64,000 nucleotides of DNA, taken from JACPPO01 sp965262505 (GTDB taxonomy: Bacteria > Acidobacteriota > Vicinamibacteria > Vicinamibacterales > UBA2999). A model generated the notes under the pieces. It did no database searches. It was not told the DNA's origin and saw only the letters and a program-made list of their open reading frames with translations. The stretch lies in NCBI GenBank assembly GCA_965262505.1, contig CBDHFM010000030.1, forward strand, positions 992,001 through 1,056,000, written 5' to 3'. Below, piece after piece: positions 8,563 through 16,537 of this stretch. How positions within the stretch are numbered: the stretch's first letter is position 1; every line of letters begins with the position of its first letter. The translations under genes and the position numbers were made by a program.

Positions 8563-11500
8563 TTAGAAGTCGTACCGGACGCTGAACTTCAGCAGGCGTC
8601 CGCCGAGAATCTGCTGGACATTCTGCCACCTCGACCCGTAATCAAGCACCTGCCTGAGGACATCATTTTGGTTGGTGACGTTGAAGATGTCGAAATTGCC
8701 CCGTATCCGCTGGCTCGTGCCGGGCAGGTTGATGATCTTGGAGAACCGGAGGTCGATCTGTTGGCCTCGATCCTCGAACATCTTGCCATCCTGGATGAGT
8801 GGCACATCGACGCTGCCTCTGGAACCCTCCGACAGGTTGCGCCCGAGCGACGGCCGAATGTCGCTATTCTCCGCCGTCCACTCGGCCAGGACCGGGATGC
8901 CGGGCGCGTTCTGGTAGATCGCGGAGACCTGCACGTCGAAGGGCAGCGGGTAGACGACCATGAACTTGACCTGCGTCGAGTCAGCCCAGTTCGGCTCGAT
9001 CCGACAGAAATCCGGGCGATTCGAGGTAGAAATACTATTGGAACCGAGGTCTTGCAGGGCAACCAGGTTCGGTTGACCAACCGCGAAGCAGGTGTCCCAC
9101 ACCGTGCGCCCCACGCTGAGGCCGCCCTGAAACAGCCCGCCTTCTCCGAAGCGCGCGTTCAGCGACACATCGACGCCGTTGAACACCTGGCTCTGGTCCC
9201 CGTAGTTCGAAGACTGCGTCCGCAGGTTGTCGGTCAGGCCGAACTTCGCCGGGGTCACATCATAGAGCCCGCAGAACTGCTGCCCGCTGGCGGCGCCGAG
9301 GGCTGAATCGGTCGGCCCCGTGACGCAGAACTCGTCGAAGTCCGCCGCCGTGACCGCCCGGTTGTCGGTGACCAGGAAGCCACCATACCAGGTCCGGAAA
9401 TAGCCAACATTGAGGCTCGCAATCGGCGAGATCTCGTGCTGGAGTGACACCGAGCCCTCCCAGTGGTGCGCCTGGAGATTGAAGCCCGAATTCGCATCGT
9501 CCGCAGTGATCACGCCAGCTCTCACCTGCCCGAAATTGAGGCTCCCCCAGCGCCCACACTCGCCGTCGCCCGCCTGGTTCATCAGATCGCAGTCGGGAAT
9601 GAAATTCCCGTTCGCGTCGTTCCAGCTAATGTTGTTGCGGCGCGTCAGGTCCCGTGCCGGGTTGTAGGACGCCGTTTCGGTCTGCACGGGATATCGACCC
9701 AGGGAGACCTTGAGCGCCGTCCGCCCGGTGCCAGAGACATCGTAGGCGGCGCCCACGCGCGGACTGAGATTGGTCCAGTTCGGCACGTTTGTCTCGGCCG
9801 CGAACCGGCGCTCGGGCACCCACCTGCCCGCGCCCAGCACCTGTTCCGGCGTGGACCCGACGGCGTTGTTGAAGCGGAGCCCGAGATTCAACGTCAGCCG
9901 GTCGATGGTCCACTGATCCTGCGCGTAGAACGCGATGTCCCGCACCGACTCCTCATAGTTCCAGGGCGAGTCCAGAAGGATCACCCGGTTGGGCACGCCC
10001 CGCCGGAAGCGGTATTCATAGGCGTTGACGCCGTACTGGAGGACGTCGTTGCCACCACCAGGGGGTGCTGAGTTGATGTCGCCTCGCCTCATCTGCCGAA
10101 ACAGCACCCCCGTCTTGAAGCTGTGCGACCCGGTGACGTAGGTCGCCGCGAACCGCTGCTGAAACTGCGAGCGCGGCAAGTAGCGCGTGCCCACCGCACC
10201 GTAGAAAATACGGGGCGATTGCTCGTTGATCCGGATATCCGTGGCCTCCTGGGGGAAGTCTAAGTCTCCCCCCTCGGTGATCGTGTCCTTCTGGAAATGG
10301 AGCTGCCCGGAGAACCCCGCCTCGAACAGCAAGCTGTTGGTGGCCGGGAATGTCCAGGAGGCCGTCGGAACCCAGTTCGGAAAGTAATTGTGATCGCCCG
10401 TCGCTTTGGGATCTCGCGGGCTCGTCGCATGCAGCAGGTTGTAATAGCAATTGCAGTTGGGTTGTATGAACACGGAGGCCACGAACTTGTGCCTCTGGGT
10501 GGCCTGCGTGGTCACGCGGACGGTGATGTCCTTGGCGTACTCGTTGGTGAACCCCGGCCGGCTCGTATCGGGGATGTACAGGTACGAATCCGGCTGGTCG
10601 ACCGAGTTGAAGTACGAGAATTCACTGAACAGCTGCGTCACCCCCTCCCGGGCGGCGCCAAAGAACCAGACCTTATCCTGCACGATGGGCCCGCCCAGCG
10701 AGCCGCTCGAGTCCCGCCACTTCTTCAGGGAGCCGATCCGGTCCGGGTTCAGCCCACGGGCCTCCAGCTCGGAGCTGAAGTTGCTGCTCTCCAAGCTCGG
10801 ACCGAGATAGGAGAACGCCCCGCCGCCCGAGAAGACATTGCTGCCCTCCTTCATGACCATGTTGAGCTGCAGGCCGCCGGTGTCGCGGTCGGCGCCGACG
10901 CCGCTGGTCTCAACGACGACTTCCTGGATGGAGTCCTGGTTGTAGACGACGACGCCCTGGCTCAGCGCTGCCAACTGGTAGTTCATCCCGTCGACCACCG
11001 GTCGCGAGCTCGGGGCACCATGAAGGCTCCAGTTCGTCTGCGGACGATCGTTGAGCCCACCCACCGACCGGTCGGTGGCGCGGTTCAAGTTGGCGCCTGG
11101 GATGACATTTTGCAGCATGGCGAGCCGGCCGGTACCCGGTACCGACTGCAGCGTCTCCGTCTCGAACTGCTGCTGGCTTCGAGTGCTGCGGATGTCGACC
11201 AGCGGCGCTTCTCCTGTGACCGTAATCGTCTCTTCGAGGGTGCCGAGCGCCATCTGCGCATCCACAGTCGCCGCGAACTCCGCCTGCAACTCCAGGCCAT
11301 CGCGCACGAACGTGCTGAAGCCGGGAAGAGTAAAGCTGACCTCGTAGGGGCCGGGCCGCAGGTTGATGATGAGATAGACTCCCTGGCCGTCTGTCACGGC
11401 AACGCGAGCCTGCTCGATCAGGGCCGGGCTGGACGCTTCAACGGTGACGCCCGGCAGGACGGCCCCGGACTCGTCCACCACGGTTCCGCCAATGCTGGCC

Positions 11501-11574
11501 TGCGCCCACGCCGCGGACGGCAGGAACATGATGGAACATACGCCGACGACTAACAAGGTGCGCCAACTTCTCAT
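8563..11574 (-). CDS. TonB-dependent receptor with carboxypeptidase-regulatory N-domain
   Basis: The 1003-residue outer-membrane protein has a signal peptide ending SAAWAQA, then a CarboxypepD_reg beta-sandwich (ASIGGTVVDESGAVLPGVTV, about residues 25-105), a plug that starts near EETITVTGEAPLVDIRSTRS, and a 22-strand-type barrel ending in aromatic Phe (LKFSVRYDF). Oar/Acidobacterial receptors of this layout import unidentified large substrates, probably glycans or peptides, using TonB energy. GGAGGA directly before ATG 11574 rules out the longer ORF start at 11625. A sigma54-like promoter lies about 260 bases upstream. The downstream S1-L1 pair could be co-expressed unless the hairpin at 8434-8475 stops transcription. 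Confidence 0.92.
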   Translation of the reverse strand: MRSWRTLLVVGVCSIMFLPSAAWAQASIGGTVVDESGAVLPGVTVEASSPALIEQARVAVTDGQGVYLIINLRPGPYEVSFTLPGFSTFVRDGLELQAEFAATVDAQMALGTLEETITVTGEAPLVDIRSTRSQQQFETETLQSVPGTGRLAMLQNVIPGANLNRATDRSVGGLNDRPQTNWSLHGAPSSRPVVDGMNYQLAALSQGVVVYNQDSIQEVVVETSGVGADRDTGGLQLNMVMKEGSNVFSGGGAFSYLGPSLESSNFSSELEARGLNPDRIGSLKKWRDSSGSLGGPIVQDKVWFFGAAREGVTQLFSEFSYFNSVDQPDSYLYIPDTSRPGFTNEYAKDITVRVTTQATQRHKFVASVFIQPNCNCYYNLLHATSPRDPKATGDHNYFPNWVPTASWTFPATNSLLFEAGFSGQLHFQKDTITEGGDLDFPQEATDIRINEQSPRIFYGAVGTRYLPRSQFQQRFAATYVTGSHSFKTGVLFRQMRRGDINSAPPGGGNDVLQYGVNAYEYRFRRGVPNRVILLDSPWNYEESVRDIAFYAQDQWTIDRLTLNLGLRFNNAVGSTPEQVLGAGRWVPERRFAAETNVPNWTNLSPRVGAAYDVSGTGRTALKVSLGRYPVQTETASYNPARDLTRRNNISWNDANGNFIPDCDLMNQAGDGECGRWGSLNFGQVRAGVITADDANSGFNLQAHHWEGSVSLQHEISPIASLNVGYFRTWYGGFLVTDNRAVTAADFDEFCVTGPTDSALGAASGQQFCGLYDVTPAKFGLTDNLRTQSSNYGDQSQVFNGVDVSLNARFGEGGLFQGGLSVGRTVWDTCFAVGQPNLVALQDLGSNSISTSNRPDFCRIEPNWADSTQVKFMVVYPLPFDVQVSAIYQNAPGIPVLAEWTAENSDIRPSLGRNLSEGSRGSVDVPLIQDGKMFEDRGQQIDLRFSKIINLPGTSQRIRGNFDIFNVTNQNDVLRQVLDYGSRWQNVQQILGGRLLKFSVRYDF

Positions 11575-11833
11575 GAAATTCCTCCAATAAGTGCTCAAGA
11601 AGCTACCCGAGTAAACATCCGCCAACAGTTCGCCGTAATCACCTGTACAAGAGGGCCCGCAACGCCATATCTGTAACGGTCCTTATGGGACCGTCTGCTC
11701 CCCCCTTTGCCGGGACGATTTCTACCAGGCGCATCGAGGGTGCGGTCCTTATAGCACCTTCGTCGGAAGGCCGTCAATCCCGAATATCCAGCCATGCTGG
11801 GTGTTACAAAGGGTCTTATGGAGCCCACCCGGC

Positions 11834-11849
11834 TGCCAGAACCGTGCCC
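11834..11849 (-). promoter_or_regulatory. Sigma54-like -24/-12 promoter
   Basis: On the minus strand the bases read GGGCACGGTTCTGGCA. The invariant GG (-24) and GC (-12) are separated exactly as in the sigma54 consensus TGGCACG-N4-TTGCW, with a one-base departure at the first T and one in the -12 TT. The same element occurs at 19711-19726 before the other receptor, with conserved flanks, which supports function. Confidence 0.6.
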
Positions 11850-11870
11850 GTTTTACCCTTGCGAGATCGC

Positions 11871-11945
11871 CAAGAAAAACGCCGTTCCGGCGGGCCGACT
11901 CCATCCAGATGGATCGCCATATTCGGGGATCCGAAGTTCACCGGG
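11871..11945 (-). promoter_or_regulatory. Conserved upstream block, possible enhancer-binding site
   Basis: The segment matches 19749-19825 over most of its length (blocks GAAAAACGCC, GCGGGCCGA, TCCATCCA, ATGGATCG, TTCGGGGATCCGAAG). It contains two palindromes: TCCATC..GATGGA at 11900-11913 and TTCGG..CCGAA at 11922-11935. Its position about 50-110 bases upstream of the sigma54-like element is right for an activator of that sigma factor. Inference from conservation only. Confidence 0.5.
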
Positions 11946-11991
11946 CGGTTCGACCGCGTCACCACCACGTCACAGGCGCGTGGTGCCGCAC

Positions 11992-13674
11992 TCAGCGCGC
12001 GAACACATAGGCCGCGCCGGAATCAGCTGACGAGTTGCCGCCCCCGGCCGCGCCGTCCTCCTGGTGCGCGCCGACCACCATCATCCGTCCGTCGCCGCTG
12101 AGCCCCACGGAGCTGCCGAATTCGTCGCCGGTCTCGGCGTTGGCGCCTTTCACGTACGCGCCCGCCGTCCACGTGCTTCCGCTGCGCGTGTAGACGTACA
12201 CCGCGCCCGATTCCTCGGCCTGGCCGCGTTGCTCCCGCCACGGATTCAGGTTTCGGCGTTGCAGGAACTGCTGGATCGTCGGCGGGTGGACGCCTTGGCC
12301 TGCATTGTCCTCGAGGGGGGCGGCGACAGCCAGCGTGTCGCCGTCGCCGCTCAGCGCCAGCCTGACGCCGAACGAGTTGTACGGCCGCGCGTTGGTGGCT
12401 TTGATGAACGCCTGCTCCGTCCACGTGGTGCCGTTCCGGGCGAACACGTACGCCGCGCCGACCCAGATGTTCGCCTCTGCCTGCGGCGCCGCGTCGTCGG
12501 CGCACCCGGGAGGATTGACGCCCGGCGTCAGGCAGGCCTCATCGCCGGCACCGACCGCGATGGTATTCCCGTCCTCGCTGATGGCGGTGGCAAAGCCGAA
12601 CCCGTCGCTCGTTTCGCCCCTGGAACCTTTGATGTACGCCTGCTCGCTCCAGCCGCCGTTCTCGCGCGTGAAGACGTAGAGCGCTCCGGAATTGTTTTCG
12701 TCATTATCGTGGGGTGGATTGATCGTCCTGCCTGCCCCGTCCTCGGTGAAGGCGCCGACGGCCAGCGTGCTGCCGTCGAAGTTGAGCGCCACCGAAAACC
12801 CGAAGGTATCCCCGCCCTCCGTGTCCGAGGCTTTGACGTAGGCCTGCTGCGCCCACGTGTTGCCGGTCCGGGAGAAGACGTACACCGCGCCGGCGGACCG
12901 CGCCGAGTCGTCGTTCTGGTCGCCATCGAATCCCTGCGCCACGCTATCCTCGGCCATGGCGCCGACCGCCACCGTCTGGCCGTCGCCGCTCAACGCCATC
13001 GAGAAGCCGAACTGGTCGCCGTCGCCCACGCCGTCGCCTTCCCCCGCCCACCCGGTATTGGAGGCCTTCAGGTAGGCCTGCTGCGTCCAGGAGCCGCCGG
13101 TGCGGGTGAAGATGTAGGCCGCGCCGGCCTGCGGGATGGTGTTGTCCTGCTGATCGCCGTTGATGCCGGTGGCCCCGCTCGATTCAAAGTGCGCGGCGAC
13201 GGCCATCGTGTTGCCGTCGCGGCTCAGCTTGACCGACGACCCGAAATGATCGCTCTGCCCGGGGTTGGACGCCTTGACGTACGCCTGCTGAGTCCAGGAA
13301 CCGCCCTGGCGAGTGAAGACGTAGACGGCGCCCGACGCATACATCGAGTTGTCATTCTGGTTTCCGTTGATCCCGGCCGTGCCGCCGCTCTCGAAGGGCG
13401 CGCCGATGGCCATCGTGTTCCCGTCGGCGCTCAGCGCGACCGAGTTTCCGGTATGACCCTGACTTCCACCCCCACACCCAAAGTGGTCGTACGCTTCCGC
13501 GTTCGACGCCTTGATGTACGCGACCTGCTGCAGCGGCAGCATCGGCGGCACCTCAAAGGTTGACCCAATAGCCTGGGCACGCAGGTGGCCTGGGAGGAGG
13601 AGGACGAGGAGGAGGGCCGCAACGGCGGCCGCACAGCAAGCGTGTCGTGCATGACGACGGTTCATCTTTGGCAT
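11992..13674 (-). CDS. Secreted FG-GAP repeat beta-propeller protein
   Basis: The 560-residue product has a signal peptide (ending HLRAQA) followed by seven to eight repeats of about 65 residues, each with FGxSVALSxDGxTxAVGA, then ED..GAVYVFTR and WTQQAYVKASN. FG-GAP repeats fold into integrin-alpha-like propellers that bind calcium and act in adhesion or ligand binding. It ends in AAYVFAR with no C-terminal anchor or sorting domain. GGGAG upstream supports ATG 13674; an ATG at 13665 is also possible. It lies 69 bases downstream of the long-type gene L2 on the same strand. Confidence 0.82.
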   Translation of the reverse strand: MPKMNRRHARHACCAAAVAALLLVLLLPGHLRAQAIGSTFEVPPMLPLQQVAYIKASNAEAYDHFGCGGGSQGHTGNSVALSADGNTMAIGAPFESGGTAGINGNQNDNSMYASGAVYVFTRQGGSWTQQAYVKASNPGQSDHFGSSVKLSRDGNTMAVAAHFESSGATGINGDQQDNTIPQAGAAYIFTRTGGSWTQQAYLKASNTGWAGEGDGVGDGDQFGFSMALSGDGQTVAVGAMAEDSVAQGFDGDQNDDSARSAGAVYVFSRTGNTWAQQAYVKASDTEGGDTFGFSVALNFDGSTLAVGAFTEDGAGRTINPPHDNDENNSGALYVFTRENGGWSEQAYIKGSRGETSDGFGFATAISEDGNTIAVGAGDEACLTPGVNPPGCADDAAPQAEANIWVGAAYVFARNGTTWTEQAFIKATNARPYNSFGVRLALSGDGDTLAVAAPLEDNAGQGVHPPTIQQFLQRRNLNPWREQRGQAEESGAVYVYTRSGSTWTAGAYVKGANAETGDEFGSSVGLSGDGRMMVVGAHQEDGAAGGGNSSADSGAAYVFAR

Positions 13675-13743
13675 TTCGATAGCTCCCTTAGTCTCGGAAC
13701 CCGAGTCGCTCGGCGATACGGATGCCGTCGCGCGCTTTCGCGC

Positions 13744-14850
13744 CTACCTCGCCAGTCCAGCTTCGTACTCAGTGGCCCGAATCTGCGCGCCCTGGACGAC
13801 GTTGATCAAGCCGTAGTTCTGTTCGTGGCAGGCCCACTCGTAGATTCCAGGCCTGGACCTCGGCAACGGGTTCTCGGCTGTCCACGGCCGCACGTAGGTC
13901 GCCGGATCGGTCACGGTGAATCGATATAGGAGGGTGTCGGCGCCGACGCGTGTGAAACGTTCCACGAGATGCATATCGCCGGCGCTCGCCCGCCAGACTC
14001 TGTCGGCATGAAAATTCGTCGTCTCCACGACGAGCGTGTCGTCCTCCCAGTGGCCACGCGAACTCCCCAACCAGGCGCGGAGGTCGCTGTCGAGAGGCGG
14101 GCGGCCGTCCAGGGGAATGATGCGTACGTCCTGATTCGACTGCGTGACCATGATCACGTATCCCGGAACCTGATGGATCTGCGAATCCGTGTCGCGGGTG
14201 CCGAGCCTGGGCGGTCCTTGGTTCCCCGTGATGCAGCGCTCGACGCGGCTCCGGGTCTGCACGCTGTCGCCTCTTCGTGCCGCCAGCTGTCGCCTGCGCC
14301 CCTCAGGCGTGAGCGCCGGAAGCTTCCCGTCCGGGGGATCCACGATGAGCGACGTGCGCAGGTTCGGTCGGATCGCGCTTTGCCAGCCGTCCATCCCGAA
14401 CTCTTTCCAATCGTAATGGACGGTGGCCGGATCGAGGCCCGCGTCTTCGATGACGGCCGCCCTGAAGGCCTCGATTGCTTCCTCAGGCGTATACAGCGCT
14501 TTGCCGACGTCGTCGGGTCGTTCCAGGGGCGTGTAGGTCTTGACCATCCAATGCCCGCGCAGGTCCGGATCGCCCCACGTGGTGCGAGGCGACGCCGAAC
14601 GGGGCTCGGTTGGGTCCCACACGGTTTCGAGCGCCTCGGCGATCGCGGCGTCGACCTCCTCTTCGAAGAGCACCATGGCCTCGTCCCCACTGTGGGGGGA
14701 CGCCTCCCTGGCCGCCTCGAGCGCCGCCGCGTCCCGCTGGTTGACCATAGCGGAGGGCGGAGCCTGGGCCGCCACAAGGACCGGGGCCCACCACGCCGCC
14801 ACCGTGACGAACGTCACCACACTCAGCGGCACGAGAACACGATTCCGCAT
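13744..14850 (-). CDS. Secreted protein of the expanded unknown family, long type (L2)
   Basis: The 368-residue product has a signal peptide (MRNRVLVPLSVVTFVTVAAW), an acidic helical N-region, then TTWGDPDLRGHWMVKTYTPL, VHYDWKEFGMDGWQSAIRPN, ERCITGNQGPPR, RGHWEDDTLVVETTNFH and the C-terminal WACHEQNYGLINVVQGAQIR. It is closest in block wording to the member at 30833-31945 (CITGNQGPPR form). AGGAGGG eight bases before ATG 14850 rules out the longer ORF at 14904. Unlike four other long-type copies it has no short-type partner; its upstream neighbour is the DUF1080 protein. Confidence 0.8.
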   Translation of the reverse strand: MRNRVLVPLSVVTFVTVAAWWAPVLVAAQAPPSAMVNQRDAAALEAAREASPHSGDEAMVLFEEEVDAAIAEALETVWDPTEPRSASPRTTWGDPDLRGHWMVKTYTPLERPDDVGKALYTPEEAIEAFRAAVIEDAGLDPATVHYDWKEFGMDGWQSAIRPNLRTSLIVDPPDGKLPALTPEGRRRQLAARRGDSVQTRSRVERCITGNQGPPRLGTRDTDSQIHQVPGYVIMVTQSNQDVRIIPLDGRPPLDSDLRAWLGSSRGHWEDDTLVVETTNFHADRVWRASAGDMHLVERFTRVGADTLLYRFTVTDPATYVRPWTAENPLPRSRPGIYEWACHEQNYGLINVVQGAQIRATEYEAGLAR

Positions 14851-14978
14851 TTGACGCACCCTCCTGATCGCGACTGACTGAGCTTGCACGCGAGATGGCC
14901 ACATGGCTCACCGTTCCAGGCCGATATTACACCCGCGTGCACCCGCCGCGGCACGCTGGTGCACCCCCCTCTCACACC

Positions 14979-15599
14979 TTACAAGGGCCGCACCTTGACG
15001 TTCCGAAACCTGACGAGGCCACTCCCGCCTCGTCCGCCTTCTTGTAGCGCAATCGGTCCGCTGGTCAGCCTCTGGTCCTGCACGTCGGCCGTCGTCGTGC
15101 CGTTGATCTTCACGCTCACGTGGTCGCCTTCGGCCCTGATCTCGTAGGTGTTCCATTTTCCGATGACGTCGGGCACCTCAGCCTGCAGTGGCTGGACGTT
15201 GACGAGGGTCCCGGTTTCTTCGCCCGCGATCTGCACCTCGTAACAGGTCCCGGGGCTAGGGTTGCCCTCCCCGCAACGCAAGAACACGCCGCTGTTGACG
15301 GCCTCGCTGGCCCAGAAATCGACCTTGAGCTCGAAGTTCTCGTACGGCCTGGGCGTCACGAGAAACCCCGTGCCCATGGTTGCGGTCATCGTCCCGTCTT
15401 CCACCCTCCAGTCCGCTTCCCCGAGCTCGGTCCAGCCGGACAACGTGCGGCCATCGAACAGGAGTGTCCAGCCCGCGGCCGCCTCACTGGCACTCAAGGC
15501 GTTGAGCGTGCCGTCGGCTTGAGCCTGTCGAGCGTGCGAGGGACGGGGTCCGGCGACGACGATGACGAGGGCCAGGATCAGTGAGAAGACCCGCAGCAT
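14979..15599 (-). CDS. Secreted DUF1080 (3-keto-disaccharide hydrolase-like) protein
   Basis: The 206-residue product has a signal peptide ending PSHARQA and one DUF1080 concanavalin-like domain: GWTLLFDGRTLSGWTELGEA, DWRVEDGTMTAT, ENFELKVDFWASEAVNSGVF, ETGTLVNVQPLQA, GKWNTYEIRAEGDHVSVKIN and VRFRNVKVRPL. Characterised DUF1080 proteins include 3-keto-glycoside hydrolases, so a role in sugar breakdown is plausible. Length is typical for a single domain. AAGGACA precedes ATG 15599. It lies between the methyltransferase-like and L2 genes on the same strand. Confidence 0.85.
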   Translation of the reverse strand: MLRVFSLILALVIVVAGPRPSHARQAQADGTLNALSASEAAAGWTLLFDGRTLSGWTELGEADWRVEDGTMTATMGTGFLVTPRPYENFELKVDFWASEAVNSGVFLRCGEGNPSPGTCYEVQIAGEETGTLVNVQPLQAEVPDVIGKWNTYEIRAEGDHVSVKINGTTTADVQDQRLTSGPIALQEGGRGGSGLVRFRNVKVRPL

Positions 15600-15712
15600 A
15601 TGCTTGTCCTTTCTGTTCGAGGATTGCGACCGAACAATTGGAAGTTACCTGTGGACTCCACAACCTAACCCTGTGGCTTCCATCGAGTCAAGGCGCTCAA
15701 CGCGCACCTGTC

Positions 15713-16351
15713 CTACCTCTCTTCCACCTTCTGTTTGATCTCCGCGGTGATCGTCCACAAGTACAGGACGTACGTGTGGTCGGGCGTGTCGACGCGAACG
15801 GTCCTGTCCGGCTCCCAGTCTCTCATGTGGAAATCGTTGGACACGACCCGCGCACCGACCGGCAGTTGCTCCCAGAGCAGCGGCCGCATCACCATGTTGA
15901 AGGAGTTCCCCATGAAGAGGAACACGGTGGTGACTTCGGACATGTCGACATCGAGCGCGTTGCCCCAGTAGATCTCGATCTTGTCCTCGAGTTCGGCCGC
16001 CTTCACTCGCGCGTAACACACTTCGGCGAGATCGGGACTGATGTCAACGCCGAGTCCCCGCTTGGCTCCAGCCTGCACTGCGGCGATGACAATCCGGGCA
16101 TCTCCACAACCCGGCTCGTACGCGACATCGTCCTCGTTCACGGCCGCCAACTCGATCATCTCGGGCACCACAGAACGCGGGGTGCCCTCATAACCATACG
16201 CTGACGAGACGCCGCGGTACTCGTCCGCTTCCGGACCGAGTCGTCCCTCTCCCTCAAGGCGAACGAGTCCGCCCTGCGCGGCCGTCTCGGGTACGAGGAT
16301 GACGCTGTGCAGGCCGAGCACGAGACCGCAGGCGAGCATGAGGGGACGCAT
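15713..16351 (-). CDS. Exported class I SAM-methyltransferase-like protein
   Basis: The 212-residue product starts with a signal peptide (MRPLMLACGLVLGLHSVILV, ending ETAAQ), then a Rossmann methyltransferase fold: VAYEPGCGDARIVIAAVQAG (motif I, with GCGDAR in place of GCGDGR), LGVDISPDLAEVCYARVK (acidic motif II) and a motif IV-like region TVFLFMGNSFN. SAM is not expected outside the cytoplasm, so either the leader is an uncleaved membrane anchor or the protein has another role. The longer ORF start at 16432 would read through the terminator hairpin and is rejected. Substrate unknown. Confidence 0.7.
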   Translation of the reverse strand: MRPLMLACGLVLGLHSVILVPETAAQGGLVRLEGEGRLGPEADEYRGVSSAYGYEGTPRSVVPEMIELAAVNEDDVAYEPGCGDARIVIAAVQAGAKRGLGVDISPDLAEVCYARVKAAELEDKIEIYWGNALDVDMSEVTTVFLFMGNSFNMVMRPLLWEQLPVGARVVSNDFHMRDWEPDRTVRVDTPDHTYVLYLWTITAEIKQKVEER

Positions 16352-16415
16352 AGACCACCCGGCTCCGTCAGCTGATTGTCCGAGGATAGCGGAGGCGTAT
16401 GACGGAAGACAAAGA

Positions 16416-16456
16416 GACGGCGCTACCAACATTCAGCGAATGTTGGTAGCGCCGTC
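16416..16456 (-). terminator. Strong intrinsic terminator of the second TonB receptor gene
   Basis: A perfect 19-bp inverted repeat (16416-16434 and 16438-16456) with loop AGC. On the minus strand it is followed by TCTTTGTCTTCC. It lies about 80 bases past the TonB stop and just ahead of the methyltransferase-like gene, so that gene needs its own promoter or relies on read-through. Confidence 0.8.
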
Positions 16457-16477
16457 GTCGTCATACGAAATCGTTCC

Positions 16478-16526
16478 ACTCCCAACTCCCAACCGGCCAA
16501 TCATTGGCGGCTGGGAGTTGGAAGTG
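16478..16526. repeat. Imperfect long hairpin next to the TonB stop codon
   Basis: CACTCCCAACTCCCAACC at 16478-16495 pairs imperfectly with GGCTGGGAGTTGGAAGTG at 16509-16526 around CCAATCATTGG. It stands between the TonB stop (16538) and the perfect terminator hairpin, giving two stacked hairpins. Confidence 0.6.
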
Positions 16527-16537
16527 CTCTGATCACC

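Larger units (their letters stand above)
11575..11991. other. Leader and promoter region of the first TonB receptor
   Basis: 417 bases without a gene. From the gene outward on the minus strand it holds an approximately 250-base leader, a sigma54-like promoter (11834-11849) and an upstream block (11871-11945) that is conserved in front of the second TonB receptor. The leader includes near-repeats around 11680-11760 (CTTAT..GACCG, CTTATAGCACC). No riboswitch class is recognised. Confidence 0.55.

Noticed and set aside
10297..11553. 418-residue plus-strand ORF inside the TonB receptor gene
   Set aside because: Antisense shadow in a GC-rich gene; no recognisable domain and no ribosome site.
11834..11945. 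Riboswitch (for example c-di-GMP class) upstream of the TonB receptor
   Set aside because: No match to a known aptamer core, and conservation is upstream of the predicted transcript start, as expected for a promoter and activator site.
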